Positions 41,771-50,889 of a stretch of DNA of 64,000 nt are shown piece after piece; the stretch's first letter is position 1, and each line of letters opens with the position of its first letter. Source of the DNA: Alicyclobacillus tolerans (GTDB lineage: Bacteria > Bacillota > Bacilli > Alicyclobacillales > Alicyclobacillaceae); NCBI RefSeq assembly GCF_021739485.1, contig NZ_JAJFNK010000012.1:62001-126000 (forward strand), given 5' to 3'. The translations under genes and the position numbers were made by a program. The notes beneath the pieces were generated by a model. That model saw only the letters and a list, made by a program, of their open reading frames with translations. It was not told where the DNA came from and made no database searches.

Positions 41771-42499
41771 TTAGTCCTGCCGCAAAATGCGGCGGGACAG
41801 TACTGCCTCGTGGGCTTTGAGTTCCAGTGAATCGTCCAGCGGCTCGAGAGGGACGTCTATGTGCGCGTAGGACAAGGCCGTTTCCAGGATAAAGTCCGCG
41901 AGCCGCGGGTTTTTGGGGAGCAGCGGCCCGTGTATGTACGTTCCCAAGACGTTTTTGTAGCGAACGCCTTCTTGTTTGTCTTCGCCGTTATTTCCGTGGC
42001 CTTTGGTGATGAACCCGAGTGGGGCGTGCTGGTGAGTCGTGCGGCCTCCGTGGTTCTCAAAGCCAACCACCGTTCCGAACTCCGGGGATTCAATGGCAAT
42101 ATTGCCGATTAAACGCGATGTCCCGGCCACCGTGATCAAATCCAGCACTTCAAGCCCGGGTACCTTCCTGCCATCCGGCAATTGGTAGTACTCTCCGAGC
42201 AACTGGTAGCCGCCGCAGATGGCCAAGAGCGGGAGTCCCGATTCCACGGCCGACTTCCACTCCTTCCGGACTTCCCGCAAGGTGCGTCCGACGAGCTCCT
42301 GTTCGCGGTCCGATCCCCCTCCGAGCAAAACCAAATCGTATTGGCTCAAATCGAGCGTATCGTGGATCCCGACCTTCGTAACGGCGACGGGAATCCCTCT
42401 CCATTCACAGCGCCGCACGAGGGTTTGGATGTTCCCCTTGTCCGCATACAAGTTCAAGAGTTCAGGATACAGATGCGCGATACTGAGGGTTTTCGTCAT
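41771..42499 (-). CDS. gatD: lipid II isoglutaminyl synthase, glutamine amidotransferase subunit
   Basis: 242 residues, CobB/CobQ-like class I amidotransferase. Start SIAHLYPELLNLYADKGN is typical; nucleophile Cys in LAICGGYQLLG, catalytic His in FENHGGRT. It supplies ammonia to MurT to amidate the D-Glu of lipid II. Its ATG lies 38 bp inside the 3' end of murT, a tight coupling usual for the pair. Confidence 0.95.
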   Translation of the reverse strand: MTKTLSIAHLYPELLNLYADKGNIQTLVRRCEWRGIPVAVTKVGIHDTLDLSQYDLVLLGGGSDREQELVGRTLREVRKEWKSAVESGLPLLAICGGYQLLGEYYQLPDGRKVPGLEVLDLITVAGTSRLIGNIAIESPEFGTVVGFENHGGRTTHQHAPLGFITKGHGNNGEDKQEGVRYKNVLGTYIHGPLLPKNPRLADFILETALSYAHIDVPLEPLDDSLELKAHEAVLSRRILRQD

Positions 42500-43832
42500 C
42501 AGTGGCTTGCCTCCGCCTCAAGATTTCTGCCGCTGGGTACAAGGCCGTATACGTAGTGACCACAAAAACCGGAAGACCGCCCAGTTCGGTGGAGGCCGAA
42601 AACGCAGCGTGAATGCCAGCTTCCAGGTTGGAAACGACATCGATGTCATCGATCGGATATCCGGCGTACTTTAGCCGGATGGCCATGTCTTCAGCGCGCA
42701 GGCCAGTCGCTATGCAGCGTCGAAAGTTGCCGCTGTCTGGGACCAGTTCAAAATCGGCGTCCCACAGCCACGACACATCGCGCCCGTCTGCGGCCAGGTC
42801 GTTGATGGCGACACAAAGGACCTTTTCTCCGGGTTCGGCACTGATGGCCTGCAGGACGCTGTCGCAGCCAGTCGGGTTTTTAATGAGGTTCAAAATTGAC
42901 GACGGCTGGGTCGCATACACTTGCATGCGGCCCAAAGGCGAATGAAATTCCATCAAGCCGCTTTGAATCTGCGCTTGATTCAACCCGTAGACCCGGGCAG
43001 CTGCAATCGCGGACAAAGCGTTATACACATTAAAAACGCCCCGCACGGGCAGTTGAAATGACACTTTTGGCAAGTCGCCTTGCATCAGTTCTAGAGAATC
43101 GCCGGAAAACGAACCCATAAAATCAGGATGAGGCCGCAGAAAATCGCATTGGGGACAGCGGTACAATCCGAGTTGTCCGTAAAAAAAACCGTCGTATTCC
43201 AAGGCTGCGCCGCATTCCAGGCAAAACGCCCCGTCGCGTATTTGAGTCCGGTCGGAGTCGCGGACGTTTTCCCTGGACATGCCAAAGTAAAATACAGGCC
43301 GGCCGCTGTGCAATCCGATGTGTCTGGCCAACGGATCGTCCCCGTTTAGCAGTACAGTCGCTTCGCTCTTCTTCAAACCGGTGAGGATTTTGTCCACGGT
43401 GGTGTCGAGTTCGCCATAGCGATCTAGCTGATCGCGAAACACATTGGTGACCACGGCGATTTGCGCGGGGAAGGCGTCGATGACCATCGGCAGGGTCGCT
43501 TCGTCGATTTCGAGTACGGCGGTTTTGCACTTTAGTTTCCCGAACCAATTCACGTGGTGGATGAGGGCAGAGGCAAGGCCTTGTTCCATGTTTGCCCCTT
43601 CCTCGTTGTTGATAACCGGTTCGTGTTTCCCGATAATGCCCGAGATGAGGGCGGATGTGGTCGTTTTGCCGTTTGTTCCTGTGATGACAATGCAGCGCTC
43701 CAGTTTTCGCCCCAATTTCCACAACAGACGGGGAGAGAAGCGCAACGCGATCTTGCCTGGGAGGCTGGTAGCGCGCCTCCCGGCAAGACGCAACAACAGC
43801 TCTGCCATTTTTCCTATCCAAAGAGCCAGCAT
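42462..43832 (-). CDS. murT: lipid II isoglutaminyl synthase subunit MurT
   Basis: 456 residues, Mur-ligase fold. ATP site ITGTNGKTTTSALISG, metal site in GANMEQGLASALIHH, Asp/Glu in EIDEATLP, a four-Cys zinc ribbon (CLECG...CPQC) and C-terminal DUF1727 domain. With GatD it converts D-glutamate to D-isoglutamine in peptidoglycan. ATG after GGGGGTGAGA. Confidence 0.95.
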   Translation of the reverse strand: MLALWIGKMAELLLRLAGRRATSLPGKIALRFSPRLLWKLGRKLERCIVITGTNGKTTTSALISGIIGKHEPVINNEEGANMEQGLASALIHHVNWFGKLKCKTAVLEIDEATLPMVIDAFPAQIAVVTNVFRDQLDRYGELDTTVDKILTGLKKSEATVLLNGDDPLARHIGLHSGRPVFYFGMSRENVRDSDRTQIRDGAFCLECGAALEYDGFFYGQLGLYRCPQCDFLRPHPDFMGSFSGDSLELMQGDLPKVSFQLPVRGVFNVYNALSAIAAARVYGLNQAQIQSGLMEFHSPLGRMQVYATQPSSILNLIKNPTGCDSVLQAISAEPGEKVLCVAINDLAADGRDVSWLWDADFELVPDSGNFRRCIATGLRAEDMAIRLKYAGYPIDDIDVVSNLEAGIHAAFSASTELGGLPVFVVTTYTALYPAAEILRRRQATDDENPQYRASVS

Positions 43833-43918
43833 GGATTCTCACCCCCAAAAAAAACGAATTGACCGTCCGCCAGCTTTTCCGGTCGGCAACCCTGCCGCCG
43901 AATTTTCCGGCTGGACCC

Positions 43919-44809
43919 TTAGTTGTCTTTGGACCGCATATAGGCTAGGACACGCCCGTCGATCAGTGGCTTTTCGGTCCATCGCTCGTCAAAGTTTTCC
44001 GTCAGATAGTAGCTGTGTAAAGCCTTTTTAAAAGTGTCGTCGTAATGGGGCGCTGTACCTGGGTCATATCCTGCGGTTTTGAGTAACTGCTGCACCTCGG
44101 CCAAGAGTTCACCTTGAAGCGGCAACAAGTCCGAGGACCGAGAACGTTCAAAGTACAGGCGGTGTAAATGGAGCAGTCGCTTCAGTTCGCCAATCGGGTC
44201 TGCGTGGTCGTCAACCCGCAGGTCGATGTAGCGGTCGTTAAATCCGCCATAGCCACCGCCGGGTTTTGCGACATAGAGGGCTGCAGACTGCATTCCACGT
44301 CGGTCCCCCCCGGCAGCTTGTCCCGCCGCAAGGGCCGCTAAGAGCCGGTTCGGAAGCGCATCGGTACTGCTTTGAAACACTTTCGCCATGTCCGCCACCA
44401 CGTTTTCCCCGGCCAAAATGTTGCCTTGGGCTGCAAAGCCGTCGCCTGCGATGCCGCCGGCCCAGTCAAAACACTCGCTCCCCGTGAAGGTTGCGCTGCG
44501 TCCGTCCGTATCCACGATGCCCACCTGGCGCTGTTCGCGGTCCGGGTCATTGGCCAACAACTCCTGAAGGACTTGCTGCGGGTCTAGGCCGGAACGCAAT
44601 TTGGCCAGCCCGAGCGGCCCATACGAGGTGTTTGCGAAAGACTGGGTGGCAATTGCGCCCGCATCCGAAGAAACCCACGGTACGGCTGCACCAACCGCCA
44701 AAAAGCGCGATTGGACGGCTACGCCGATCTCTTGGGTCTGCCGGTCGCACCCGACAATGGAGAATGTCGAAATGGCGGGCAAACCGCCGGAATAAATCCA
44801 TTTCGCCAC
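43919..44809 (-). CDS. DUF1028 family protein with C-terminal peptidoglycan-binding-like region
   Basis: 296 residues. N-terminal DUF1028 (Ntn-hydrolase-like): STFSIVGCDRQTQEIGVAVQSRF, VGAAVPWV, GAIATQSFAN, GIAGDGFAAQGNILAG. The last 80 residues have LQGELLAEVQQLLKTAGYDPG, like a short peptidoglycan-binding repeat. DUF1028 proteins are thought to be hydrolases of unknown substrate. GTG start after AAGGAGG. Confidence 0.9.
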   Translation of the reverse strand: MAKWIYSGGLPAISTFSIVGCDRQTQEIGVAVQSRFLAVGAAVPWVSSDAGAIATQSFANTSYGPLGLAKLRSGLDPQQVLQELLANDPDREQRQVGIVDTDGRSATFTGSECFDWAGGIAGDGFAAQGNILAGENVVADMAKVFQSSTDALPNRLLAALAAGQAAGGDRRGMQSAALYVAKPGGGYGGFNDRYIDLRVDDHADPIGELKRLLHLHRLYFERSRSSDLLPLQGELLAEVQQLLKTAGYDPGTAPHYDDTFKKALHSYYLTENFDERWTEKPLIDGRVLAYMRSKDN

Positions 44810-44994
44810 TGCCTGAACCTCCTTGAAGTGTAGGTCTTTTGTGGTTTATCACGCACGGCCGTTCTCCCGCTAGGCCGTTGTCATACACAGGTTGTTTATC
44901 ACAGTGGATTATACTATATATGTGAGGCAGGCCGAAATTGAAAAACAGCATTTTGACACAAGGCAGCATGACCTGCGGGAAAGAGGAGAAGACC

Positions 44995-45504
44995 GTGTTC
45001 ACGCACAGTGAGATTGAAGCGCCTGATTTGGAGGCATTTTACATACAGGTGTCTCAACAAGTGGAACATCTGATTGCCGGGGAACGCAACGAGTTTGCGA
45101 ACCTGAGCAACGTGTCAGCCCTGCTGAACATGCACCTGCAAGACATTAACTGGGTCGGGTTTTACCTCTGGTACGAAGCAGAGCAGGAACTGGTGCTTGG
45201 GCCCTTTCAGGGCAAGCCGGCCTGCATCCGCATCGGGATGGGCCGCGGAGTCTGCGGAGAGGCCGTCAAGGACAAACGAACCCTGGTCGTCGAGGATGTC
45301 TTGAGTTTTCCCGGCCACATCGCCTGTGACGCGCTGTCGCGATCGGAAATTGTCGTGCCTTTGTTGCGCGGCACTCAGGTGATGGGGGTACTCGACATCG
45401 ACAGCCCTAACCGTGGCCGCTTTGGTCCCCAGGACGCCCAAGGGCTGCAGCGCATTGCCGCCATTGTGGCGCAGGGAACTGCGTTTGCTCACGCCGGCGA
45501 ATAG
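44995..45504 (+). CDS. msrC: free methionine-(R)-sulfoxide reductase (GAF domain)
   Basis: 169 residues, a single GAF domain. The three redox cysteines are in KPACIRIGMGRGVCGEA and HIACDALSRSEIVVP, with the preceding INWVGFYLW and LVLGPFQG. It reduces free Met-R-O using thioredoxin. GTG 44995 follows AGAGGAGAAG. Confidence 0.94.
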   Translation: MFTHSEIEAPDLEAFYIQVSQQVEHLIAGERNEFANLSNVSALLNMHLQDINWVGFYLWYEAEQELVLGPFQGKPACIRIGMGRGVCGEAVKDKRTLVVEDVLSFPGHIACDALSRSEIVVPLLRGTQVMGVLDIDSPNRGRFGPQDAQGLQRIAAIVAQGTAFAHAGE

Positions 45505-45608
45505 CTCAACTGGAATAGCTCGGCGAAGCGAATAGCCTGGGAACTGCCGAGCACGAGTCATTGTACATTATTTTGAATCACCCTAGGATTTGGCTGGAGG
45601 AGTCCAAA

Positions 45609-45965
45609 ATGGAGTTTTACGGATACAAAAAGTGCTCAACCTGTCGCGACGCGCATAAGTACCTGGTCCAGCACGGCATCGATGTGGAGTTTCAGGACTT
45701 TGTCGTCAACCCCCCTTCTGTGGATACGCTCAAGAATTGGGTGACGCGGCACCGCGGAGACGTCATGCCTTTTGTGAACGTCAAAGGCACGAGGTTTCGC
45801 GAGTTGGGTCTCAAAGACAAGCCCATGACAAAAGAGCAGTGGTTGACGTTGCTCAGCACGGACGGAAAGCTGCTGAAAAGGCCGGTTCTCGTGACAGAAG
45901 ACGACGTGATTGTCGGATTTGACAAAGCTGCGTACGAGAAACTTGCCAGTTCATTCAATCCATAG
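45609..45965 (+). CDS. Spx/ArsC-related (MgsR/YusI-like) protein
   Basis: 118 residues, ArsC/Spx fold. Redox CxxC in YKKCSTCRDAHKYL; the rest (NWVTRHRGDVMPFVNVKGT, LLKRPVLVTEDDVIVGFD) matches arsenate-reductase-like Spx relatives. Whether it is a reductase or an RNA-polymerase-binding regulator is not decidable here. ATG 45609 after TGGAGGAG. Confidence 0.9.
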   Translation: MEFYGYKKCSTCRDAHKYLVQHGIDVEFQDFVVNPPSVDTLKNWVTRHRGDVMPFVNVKGTRFRELGLKDKPMTKEQWLTLLSTDGKLLKRPVLVTEDDVIVGFDKAAYEKLASSFNP

Positions 45966-45984
45966 GCTGGGGAGGAACGCATAA

Positions 45985-46575
45985 ATGGCGAGGTGGTTCT
46001 TCGGCATTGAATTGCCGCCGTCCGTCAAGCAGGCATTGGGGCAACTTCAAAGTGAATGGCAGTCGTCTCCTTGGAACGTCCAGGCGGGAAACTGGCAAGG
46101 GCAGGATTTGTTTCATTTGACGGTCGTGTTTTTGGGGGAATTGGACGAGGCGGCAGCCTCCCAGTTAGATGCCGTTGGCCGCGGGGCTGTATCTGCCGTT
46201 TCGCCGTTTGGCCTGTCTCTGGACGCCCCCGGCGTGTTTGCCCGCAACAAGGTGCTGTGGGTGGGCATCGATGCCAAAGGTAACTGGGACGAGATGGACC
46301 AGCTGTATCGCAGCACCCGTCTTGAGGTGATGCAGCGCAACATTGCCAAAGTGGAGGATAGGCCGTTTCGCCCGCACATTACCTTGGCGAGAAAACTGGT
46401 GGTATCGTCGAGTGCAAAGCTTCAAGAACAGTCTGTCGATTGGCAGAAAAGCCTTCGCGACATTCACTTCGAAGTGAGCGCCTTGAGCTTGTTTGAATCC
46501 ACGCGCATCCAAGGGAGACTGGTGTATCCCGTGCGGGCCCGGTTCCCGTTCGGCGGAGGCTTGGAGAAGCCCTGA
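45985..46575 (+). CDS. thpR: RNA 2',3'-cyclic phosphodiesterase
   Basis: 196 residues, 2H phosphoesterase fold. Two HxT/Sx motifs are visible: F-H-L-T-V (about residue 43) and P-H-I-T-L (about residue 131). Starts MARWFFGIELPPSVK. Hydrolyses 2',3'-cyclic phosphates or ligates RNA halves. Twenty bp after the Spx-like gene. Confidence 0.93.
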   Translation: MARWFFGIELPPSVKQALGQLQSEWQSSPWNVQAGNWQGQDLFHLTVVFLGELDEAAASQLDAVGRGAVSAVSPFGLSLDAPGVFARNKVLWVGIDAKGNWDEMDQLYRSTRLEVMQRNIAKVEDRPFRPHITLARKLVVSSSAKLQEQSVDWQKSLRDIHFEVSALSLFESTRIQGRLVYPVRARFPFGGGLEKP

Positions 46576-46596
46576 GCAAGGGAGCGTGAAAGCATC

Positions 46597-46660
46597 GTCC
46601 GACAGCATTGTCTGACACGTTTGTCCGACAGCATTGCCCGGCAACTTGTGCGACAGCTGC
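46597..46660. repeat. 26-bp tandem repeat, two copies and a partial
   Basis: GTCCGACAGCATTG starts units at 46597 and 46623; a third partial unit (TGCGACAGC) begins at 46649. Lies between thpR and the convergent MBL-fold gene. Confidence 0.75.
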
Positions 46661-46708
46661 GCTTGGCGGTGTGGACTTGCACCTGCGCTAGGTTTTGGTT
46701 GGCTGCGG

Positions 46709-47668
46709 CTATTTGCTGAGAGACCTGCGGCGACGTTCTTCGTAAAACAAGAGGCCCATGGAGTCCAGCATGATGTCGCCCTGAAGCGCGGACAGGTCTG
46801 ACGGCACCTTGTAGCCTTGCTGTGCCAGGTACTCGGTGAGCCAGGCGCGAAACAGCGCAAACAATTGGGATTCGCTCATCCCGGGTTCGTAAGCTTCTTC
46901 GATCCACTTCGCCATGGCGTCTCCGCTGCGCTCGGTGGCCTCAATGGCTTCCTCTTTGCCCGATTTGCCAAAGTGGCCGTGATAGACCCATTGAAACGGC
47001 ACTTTCTTGAGCATGTTGGCCGTGTGGTGGATGGCTTCCGGATCGAAATCGACCGGGGAAGTCGAAGGCAGGAGCCACTCGAAGTCAAACCCCGTAAAGC
47101 ACTTTTGGTAGTGAATCCCCAGTGCATCTCCGGCGTACAAGACGCTGGCTGCCGGGTCAAAAATGGTGAAGTGGTGTTTTGCGTGGCCTGGTGAATCGTA
47201 AAAGGTCAAAGTTCGCTCGCCGATATTGAGCGTTTCTTCGTGGTCCTTAATGAGGACGCGGGAACTTGGCACAGGTACGACGGACCCGAACAATGGGCTC
47301 AGTAAGTCGCCGTAAACTTGTGCTGCGCCGGACCACAGTTTGGAAGGGTCAATCATGTGTTTGGCTCCGCGCGGATGAACGACGAGGGTGGCGTTTGTGG
47401 CCTTCTCCATCAGTTGGCCTGCGCCGCCGGCGTGATCGAGATGTACGTGGGTGACAATCACGTAACGCAGGTCCTGTGGAGTCAGACCCAACGCAAAAAG
47501 CCCCGACAGCAGCGCCTCGTGGGACCTCGCAGAGCCGGTTTCCACGAGAGTCAACTGTTTGTCCATAATCAGATACCCCGCGGTCCGGCAGGGTTGGCCT
47601 TGTTCATAGAGGTCAATCATGAAGACGTTTTGCCCCATGTCTACGGGTCGAGCGTTGCTTTGTGTCAC
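46709..47668 (-). CDS. MBL-fold metallo-hydrolase
   Basis: 320 residues. Metal site THVHLDHAGG (HxHxDH), ETGSARSHEALL, DSPGHAKHHFT, LYAGDALGIHY and VYHGHFG. The extended C-terminal helical region resembles lactonase-like or GloB-type relatives. GTG 47668, right after the FtsW-like stop; a longer upstream frame overlaps that gene and is not real. Function beyond hydrolase not known. Confidence 0.9.
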   Translation of the reverse strand: MTQSNARPVDMGQNVFMIDLYEQGQPCRTAGYLIMDKQLTLVETGSARSHEALLSGLFALGLTPQDLRYVIVTHVHLDHAGGAGQLMEKATNATLVVHPRGAKHMIDPSKLWSGAAQVYGDLLSPLFGSVVPVPSSRVLIKDHEETLNIGERTLTFYDSPGHAKHHFTIFDPAASVLYAGDALGIHYQKCFTGFDFEWLLPSTSPVDFDPEAIHHTANMLKKVPFQWVYHGHFGKSGKEEAIEATERSGDAMAKWIEEAYEPGMSESQLFALFRAWLTEYLAQQGYKVPSDLSALQGDIMLDSMGLLFYEERRRRSLSK

Positions 47669-47672
47669 GGCT

Positions 47673-49181
47673 TTACCGGTCCTTTCCAAAGAGTCTTCGT
47701 TTTGGCTTCGCGGATTGCCCCTTAGACGGTTGTCCAGTTGGCTTATTTCTCTCGCGCCACGACGAACCGCTTCTTGTCTCCATGGATTGTTCCCGGGATT
47801 GTTCCCGGCGGCGCGTACCTGGGCTCTGCCTGGCAGCGGCGACCTCCCGGGCTGAGCGCCGCGATTCCCGCGCTGCTTCCTTGGTTTGGTTCCGGGAAGA
47901 GCGCGAGGAACCAGACCTGGAGTACCCGGATTCAAACGTTTGCACGGTCTTTTCAATGCGCCCGGTTTGCCCGGTTCGTCCGGCACCCCAAGGTTTCGCC
48001 TGTGAGCGGGCCAACACACTTTCGCGGTGTTTGCGTACTTCCTCGACGGGAACAACGTCCGCAAATTGATCGGATTCAGGTTCGTCCTCGAGTGTCGTGC
48101 GGGAGATGCTCAGAAGCATTCCGACCGCGCCGAGGTTCACAACCAGGGAGGTTCCTCCGTAGCTGATGAACGGCAACGGAATGCCCGTTACGGGCATCAA
48201 ACCGGTAACGGCTCCCAGGTTGATTAAGGCCATTATCGTGATCATACTCGTCAGTCCAATGGACAGCAAGGCGCTGAAGCGGTCTGGAGCATGACGGGCA
48301 ATGGCAAAGCCTCGCCAAATCAGGACCCCAAACAAAACTAACAACGTGATGGCGCCGATGAGGCCCCATTCCTCGACAAACACGGGGAATACAAAGTCCG
48401 TTTGCGGAGCCGGCAGAAAGCCTGTCTTTTCCAGGCTCATGTCAAATCCACGGCCGAACCAGCCGCCAGCCGCAACGCCCGTCAGCCCCTGAAGCAGCTG
48501 ATAGGATGAACCGCCGCTGTGCGCAAATGGATGAAGGAACGAAGTGATGCGCTGCGCCCGGTAGCTGGAGCTGAGGGCGAGGATGGCAAGGACAGGGACC
48601 ATACCGAGCATCGTCAACACGAGTGGTTTAATTTTGGCTCCGGAAATGAACAAAACAACGAGAGACGTCCCGAGCAGCGTCATGGCCGTCCCCATGTCCG
48701 GTTCCACCAGAATGAGCGCGAAATTCAACGCAACAATCACTAAAGCGGGCTGCACGCGTTTGAAGTGGCTAATGACCAGCGCCTTTTTCGTGAAGAAAAA
48801 CGACAGGTAAACGGCCGTCGTCACAATGGCCAGCTCAGACGGTTGAATATGGTAAGAACCCGTACCGAACCAGCGTCGGCCTCCGAGTGCCTTGTGCCCA
48901 ATTCCGGGAATCAAAACAAGCAGCAACATGAGCATATTCAGCAGCAAAAAGAGTACAGACTTGCGATACCAGAAGTGGTGCGGGATTCTGCTGAGAATGG
49001 ACATCACCAGTATTCCGGCCATCGCCGCCAGGAATTGCCGGTCCGCGTAATAGGAAGCAGGAAGGCCGCTGTGCAGCGCCAGCACCGTACTGGCGGAATA
49101 CACCGTGATCACGCCTACTGCACTGAGAACCACGACTGTAAAGAACAAAATATAATCTGGTTGGTGTCGTTGTTCTGTCAA
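47673..49181 (-). CDS. FtsW/SpoVE-type SEDS peptidoglycan glycosyltransferase
   Basis: About 502 residues with ten membrane helices. SEDS features: YYADRQFLAAMAGI, HKALGGRRWFGTGSYHIQPSELA, the GRGFDMSLEKTGFLPAPQTDFVF loop, and C-terminal LPFISYGGTSLV. It polymerises lipid II with a partner PBP, in division or sporulation. Start TTG 49181 after GAGAAGGTGA. Odd: a basic, low-complexity Ser/Arg/Gln tail of about 110 residues follows the last helix. Confidence 0.92.
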   Translation of the reverse strand: MTEQRHQPDYILFFTVVVLSAVGVITVYSASTVLALHSGLPASYYADRQFLAAMAGILVMSILSRIPHHFWYRKSVLFLLLNMLMLLLVLIPGIGHKALGGRRWFGTGSYHIQPSELAIVTTAVYLSFFFTKKALVISHFKRVQPALVIVALNFALILVEPDMGTAMTLLGTSLVVLFISGAKIKPLVLTMLGMVPVLAILALSSSYRAQRITSFLHPFAHSGGSSYQLLQGLTGVAAGGWFGRGFDMSLEKTGFLPAPQTDFVFPVFVEEWGLIGAITLLVLFGVLIWRGFAIARHAPDRFSALLSIGLTSMITIMALINLGAVTGLMPVTGIPLPFISYGGTSLVVNLGAVGMLLSISRTTLEDEPESDQFADVVPVEEVRKHRESVLARSQAKPWGAGRTGQTGRIEKTVQTFESGYSRSGSSRSSRNQTKEAARESRRSAREVAAARQSPGTRRREQSREQSMETRSGSSWRERNKPTGQPSKGQSAKPKRRLFGKDR

Positions 49182-49339
49182 GCGCGTCACCTTCTCTAAA
49201 CGATTTCGAAAGGCAGATTCGGGAAACCAGTGAAATGTTCGACGCGCGAAGCCATTTCCCTGCACACTTCACAATTTGAATCCAGTCTCTGCCCTTCTGA
49301 TTCGTGGCGACGCTCGCAGTAAGCAAGGCCAGGGTGCGG

Positions 49340-49669
49340 TTACCACCAATGCATGCCGACTACCGTGATGCCTAAGATAGCAGCTAAGGGAATGGCCATG
49401 TGCCAGCCTCCGCCTCCTCCGCCCCCTGGACCTGGTCCTTGAGGCCCCATGGGTCCACCTGGCCCGGCAGGCCCACCCGGTCCTGGCCCCCAACGCACTT
49501 CTTCGTGCATGGCGGATTCCATCGCTCCAGGGTATTCCTGGGAAAGCGCCGGTGCGAGTATGAGGTGGTTGCTTGTGGAATGGACGATGACACCGTGAAA
49601 CGTCCCGTAAACGGTATGGCACTGAACGTGCTGGCCGAGCAATTTTTGCGCGTGGCGGTGTGATATCAT
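49340..49669 (-). CDS. small collagen-like Gly/Pro protein, possible spore-coat component
   Basis: 109 residues. N-terminal 40 residues form a small beta domain (LLGQHVQCHTVYGTFHGVIV), like the short Sm-like domains of some Bacillus coat proteins. Then an acidic linker, a Gly-Pro-Gly tract (GPGGPAGPGGPMGPQGPGP) ending in seven Gly, and a C-terminal hydrophobic helix (MAIPLAAILGITVVGMHWW). GAGGAGG before ATG 49669. A structural, envelope or spore-surface role is inferred. Confidence 0.8.
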   Translation of the reverse strand: MISHRHAQKLLGQHVQCHTVYGTFHGVIVHSTSNHLILAPALSQEYPGAMESAMHEEVRWGPGPGGPAGPGGPMGPQGPGPGGGGGGGWHMAIPLAAILGITVVGMHWW

Positions 49670-49806
49670 AAAAACGCCTCCTCTCTATTCAGCTTCAGTC
49701 TATGGGGCAGTTGTCACTGTCGCCCCGGCGAATGCACAGATTGTCCCAATGCATGAATGTGGCAGTGCCCGTATAATGAAGTCGGTGCCGATATACTAAG
49801 AAGGAA

Positions 49807-49863
49807 AGCAAAGCCTTGAATGAGGAGCAAAAGCCTAACGGATGAGCAAAGCCTTGATGAGGC
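49807..49863. repeat. 19-bp degenerate tandem repeat, three copies
   Basis: AGCAAAGCCTTGAATGAGG (49807), AGCAAAAGCCTAACGGATG (49826) and AGCAAAGCCTTGATGAGGC (49845) in succession, between a TATAAT-like box (about 49771) and the phosphodiesterase gene. Confidence 0.8.
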
Positions 49864-49923
49864 GGTTCAGTCGACAGGCTTTGTGATGCGTTTGCCAACC
49901 AGAACGGATGTGGAGGATTGCGA

Positions 49924-50745
49924 TTGAAAACAATTCACCCGTACTTGGACAGCGACATTCCGATGGTGCTGGCTCACCGCGGCGACAGCGCGCACGCTCC
50001 GGCGAACACCATGCCTGCCTTTGTCAAGGCAGTTGAGGCTGGGGCGGATGCCCTTGAAACGGACATTCATTGGACCAAAGACGGCCATATTGTCGTATGT
50101 CACGACGACGTCGTGGATTTGGTCAGCGACGGCACTGGGGCCATTCGAGACAAAACCCTTGACGAGCTTAAACAACTCGATTTTGGCTATCGTTTCACCC
50201 CGGACTCAGGGCAGACGCACCCCTACCGAGGTCAAGGAGTCACTATTGTGACGTTGCGAGAACTGCTTTGTGAGTTTCCAACCGTACGCGTCAACATGGA
50301 CGTCAAGCCGAAAGAACCTGTTTCGCTGAAGTCCTTGATTGCGGAAATCTACCAGTGTGAGGCAGAATTTCGAGTGCTCGTCGCCTCGTTTCATCAAGAG
50401 GTACTGCAACGGTTTCGTCAGATGAATGCCCGGATTGCCACCAGCGCTGCAGTTTCCGAAGTCGCGCGGTTTTGGCTTCGCGTGCAGTTTAACCTGAAGC
50501 CTTCGCACAATCTGCCGTACCAGGCGTTGCAAGTCCCAAATAAAGCTAGTCGGCTCAAAGTGGTCACGCCGCGATTTGTCAAAGCAGCCCACGCTTCTTC
50601 ACAGAAGGTGCACGTGTGGACTGTGGATGACGAATGGGAAATGAAGCAGCTGTTGGCGCTTGGCGTCGACGGAATCGTTACGAATGACCCCCAGTTGGCC
50701 GTGCGCGTGCGGGACCAGCAACTCCTCAGTCAAGCCATATCGTAA
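49924..50745 (+). CDS. glycerophosphodiester phosphodiesterase family protein
   Basis: 273 residues, GDPD TIM barrel. Catalytic and metal residues are in VLAHRGDSAHAPANTMPAF, AGADALETDIHWTKDG, VVCHDD, and INMDVKPKE-like VNMDVKPKE. C-terminal VHVWTVDDEWEMKQLLALGVDGIVTNDP is standard. Cytosolic type (UgpQ-like): no signal peptide. TTG 49924 lies 7 bp after GGAGG. Confidence 0.94.
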   Translation: MKTIHPYLDSDIPMVLAHRGDSAHAPANTMPAFVKAVEAGADALETDIHWTKDGHIVVCHDDVVDLVSDGTGAIRDKTLDELKQLDFGYRFTPDSGQTHPYRGQGVTIVTLRELLCEFPTVRVNMDVKPKEPVSLKSLIAEIYQCEAEFRVLVASFHQEVLQRFRQMNARIATSAAVSEVARFWLRVQFNLKPSHNLPYQALQVPNKASRLKVVTPRFVKAAHASSQKVHVWTVDDEWEMKQLLALGVDGIVTNDPQLAVRVRDQQLLSQAIS

Positions 50746-50889
50746 TGGAGCCCGGATGGCACTTTTGGCTGGACGAAGGTTGTTTGTGCCCTTTGAGAAG
50801 TGTTCGTTTTAATCCCTGAAAGTGTTTGTTGTCACTGCGTTTGTTGTTTGTTTTCATTTTGGACGTTCGTTCGATTCGGGAGGTCACCC

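Noticed and set aside
47669-48064. N-terminal extension of the MBL-fold protein
   Set aside because: It overlaps the C-terminus of the SEDS gene in another frame; a GTG just after that stop is the likely start.
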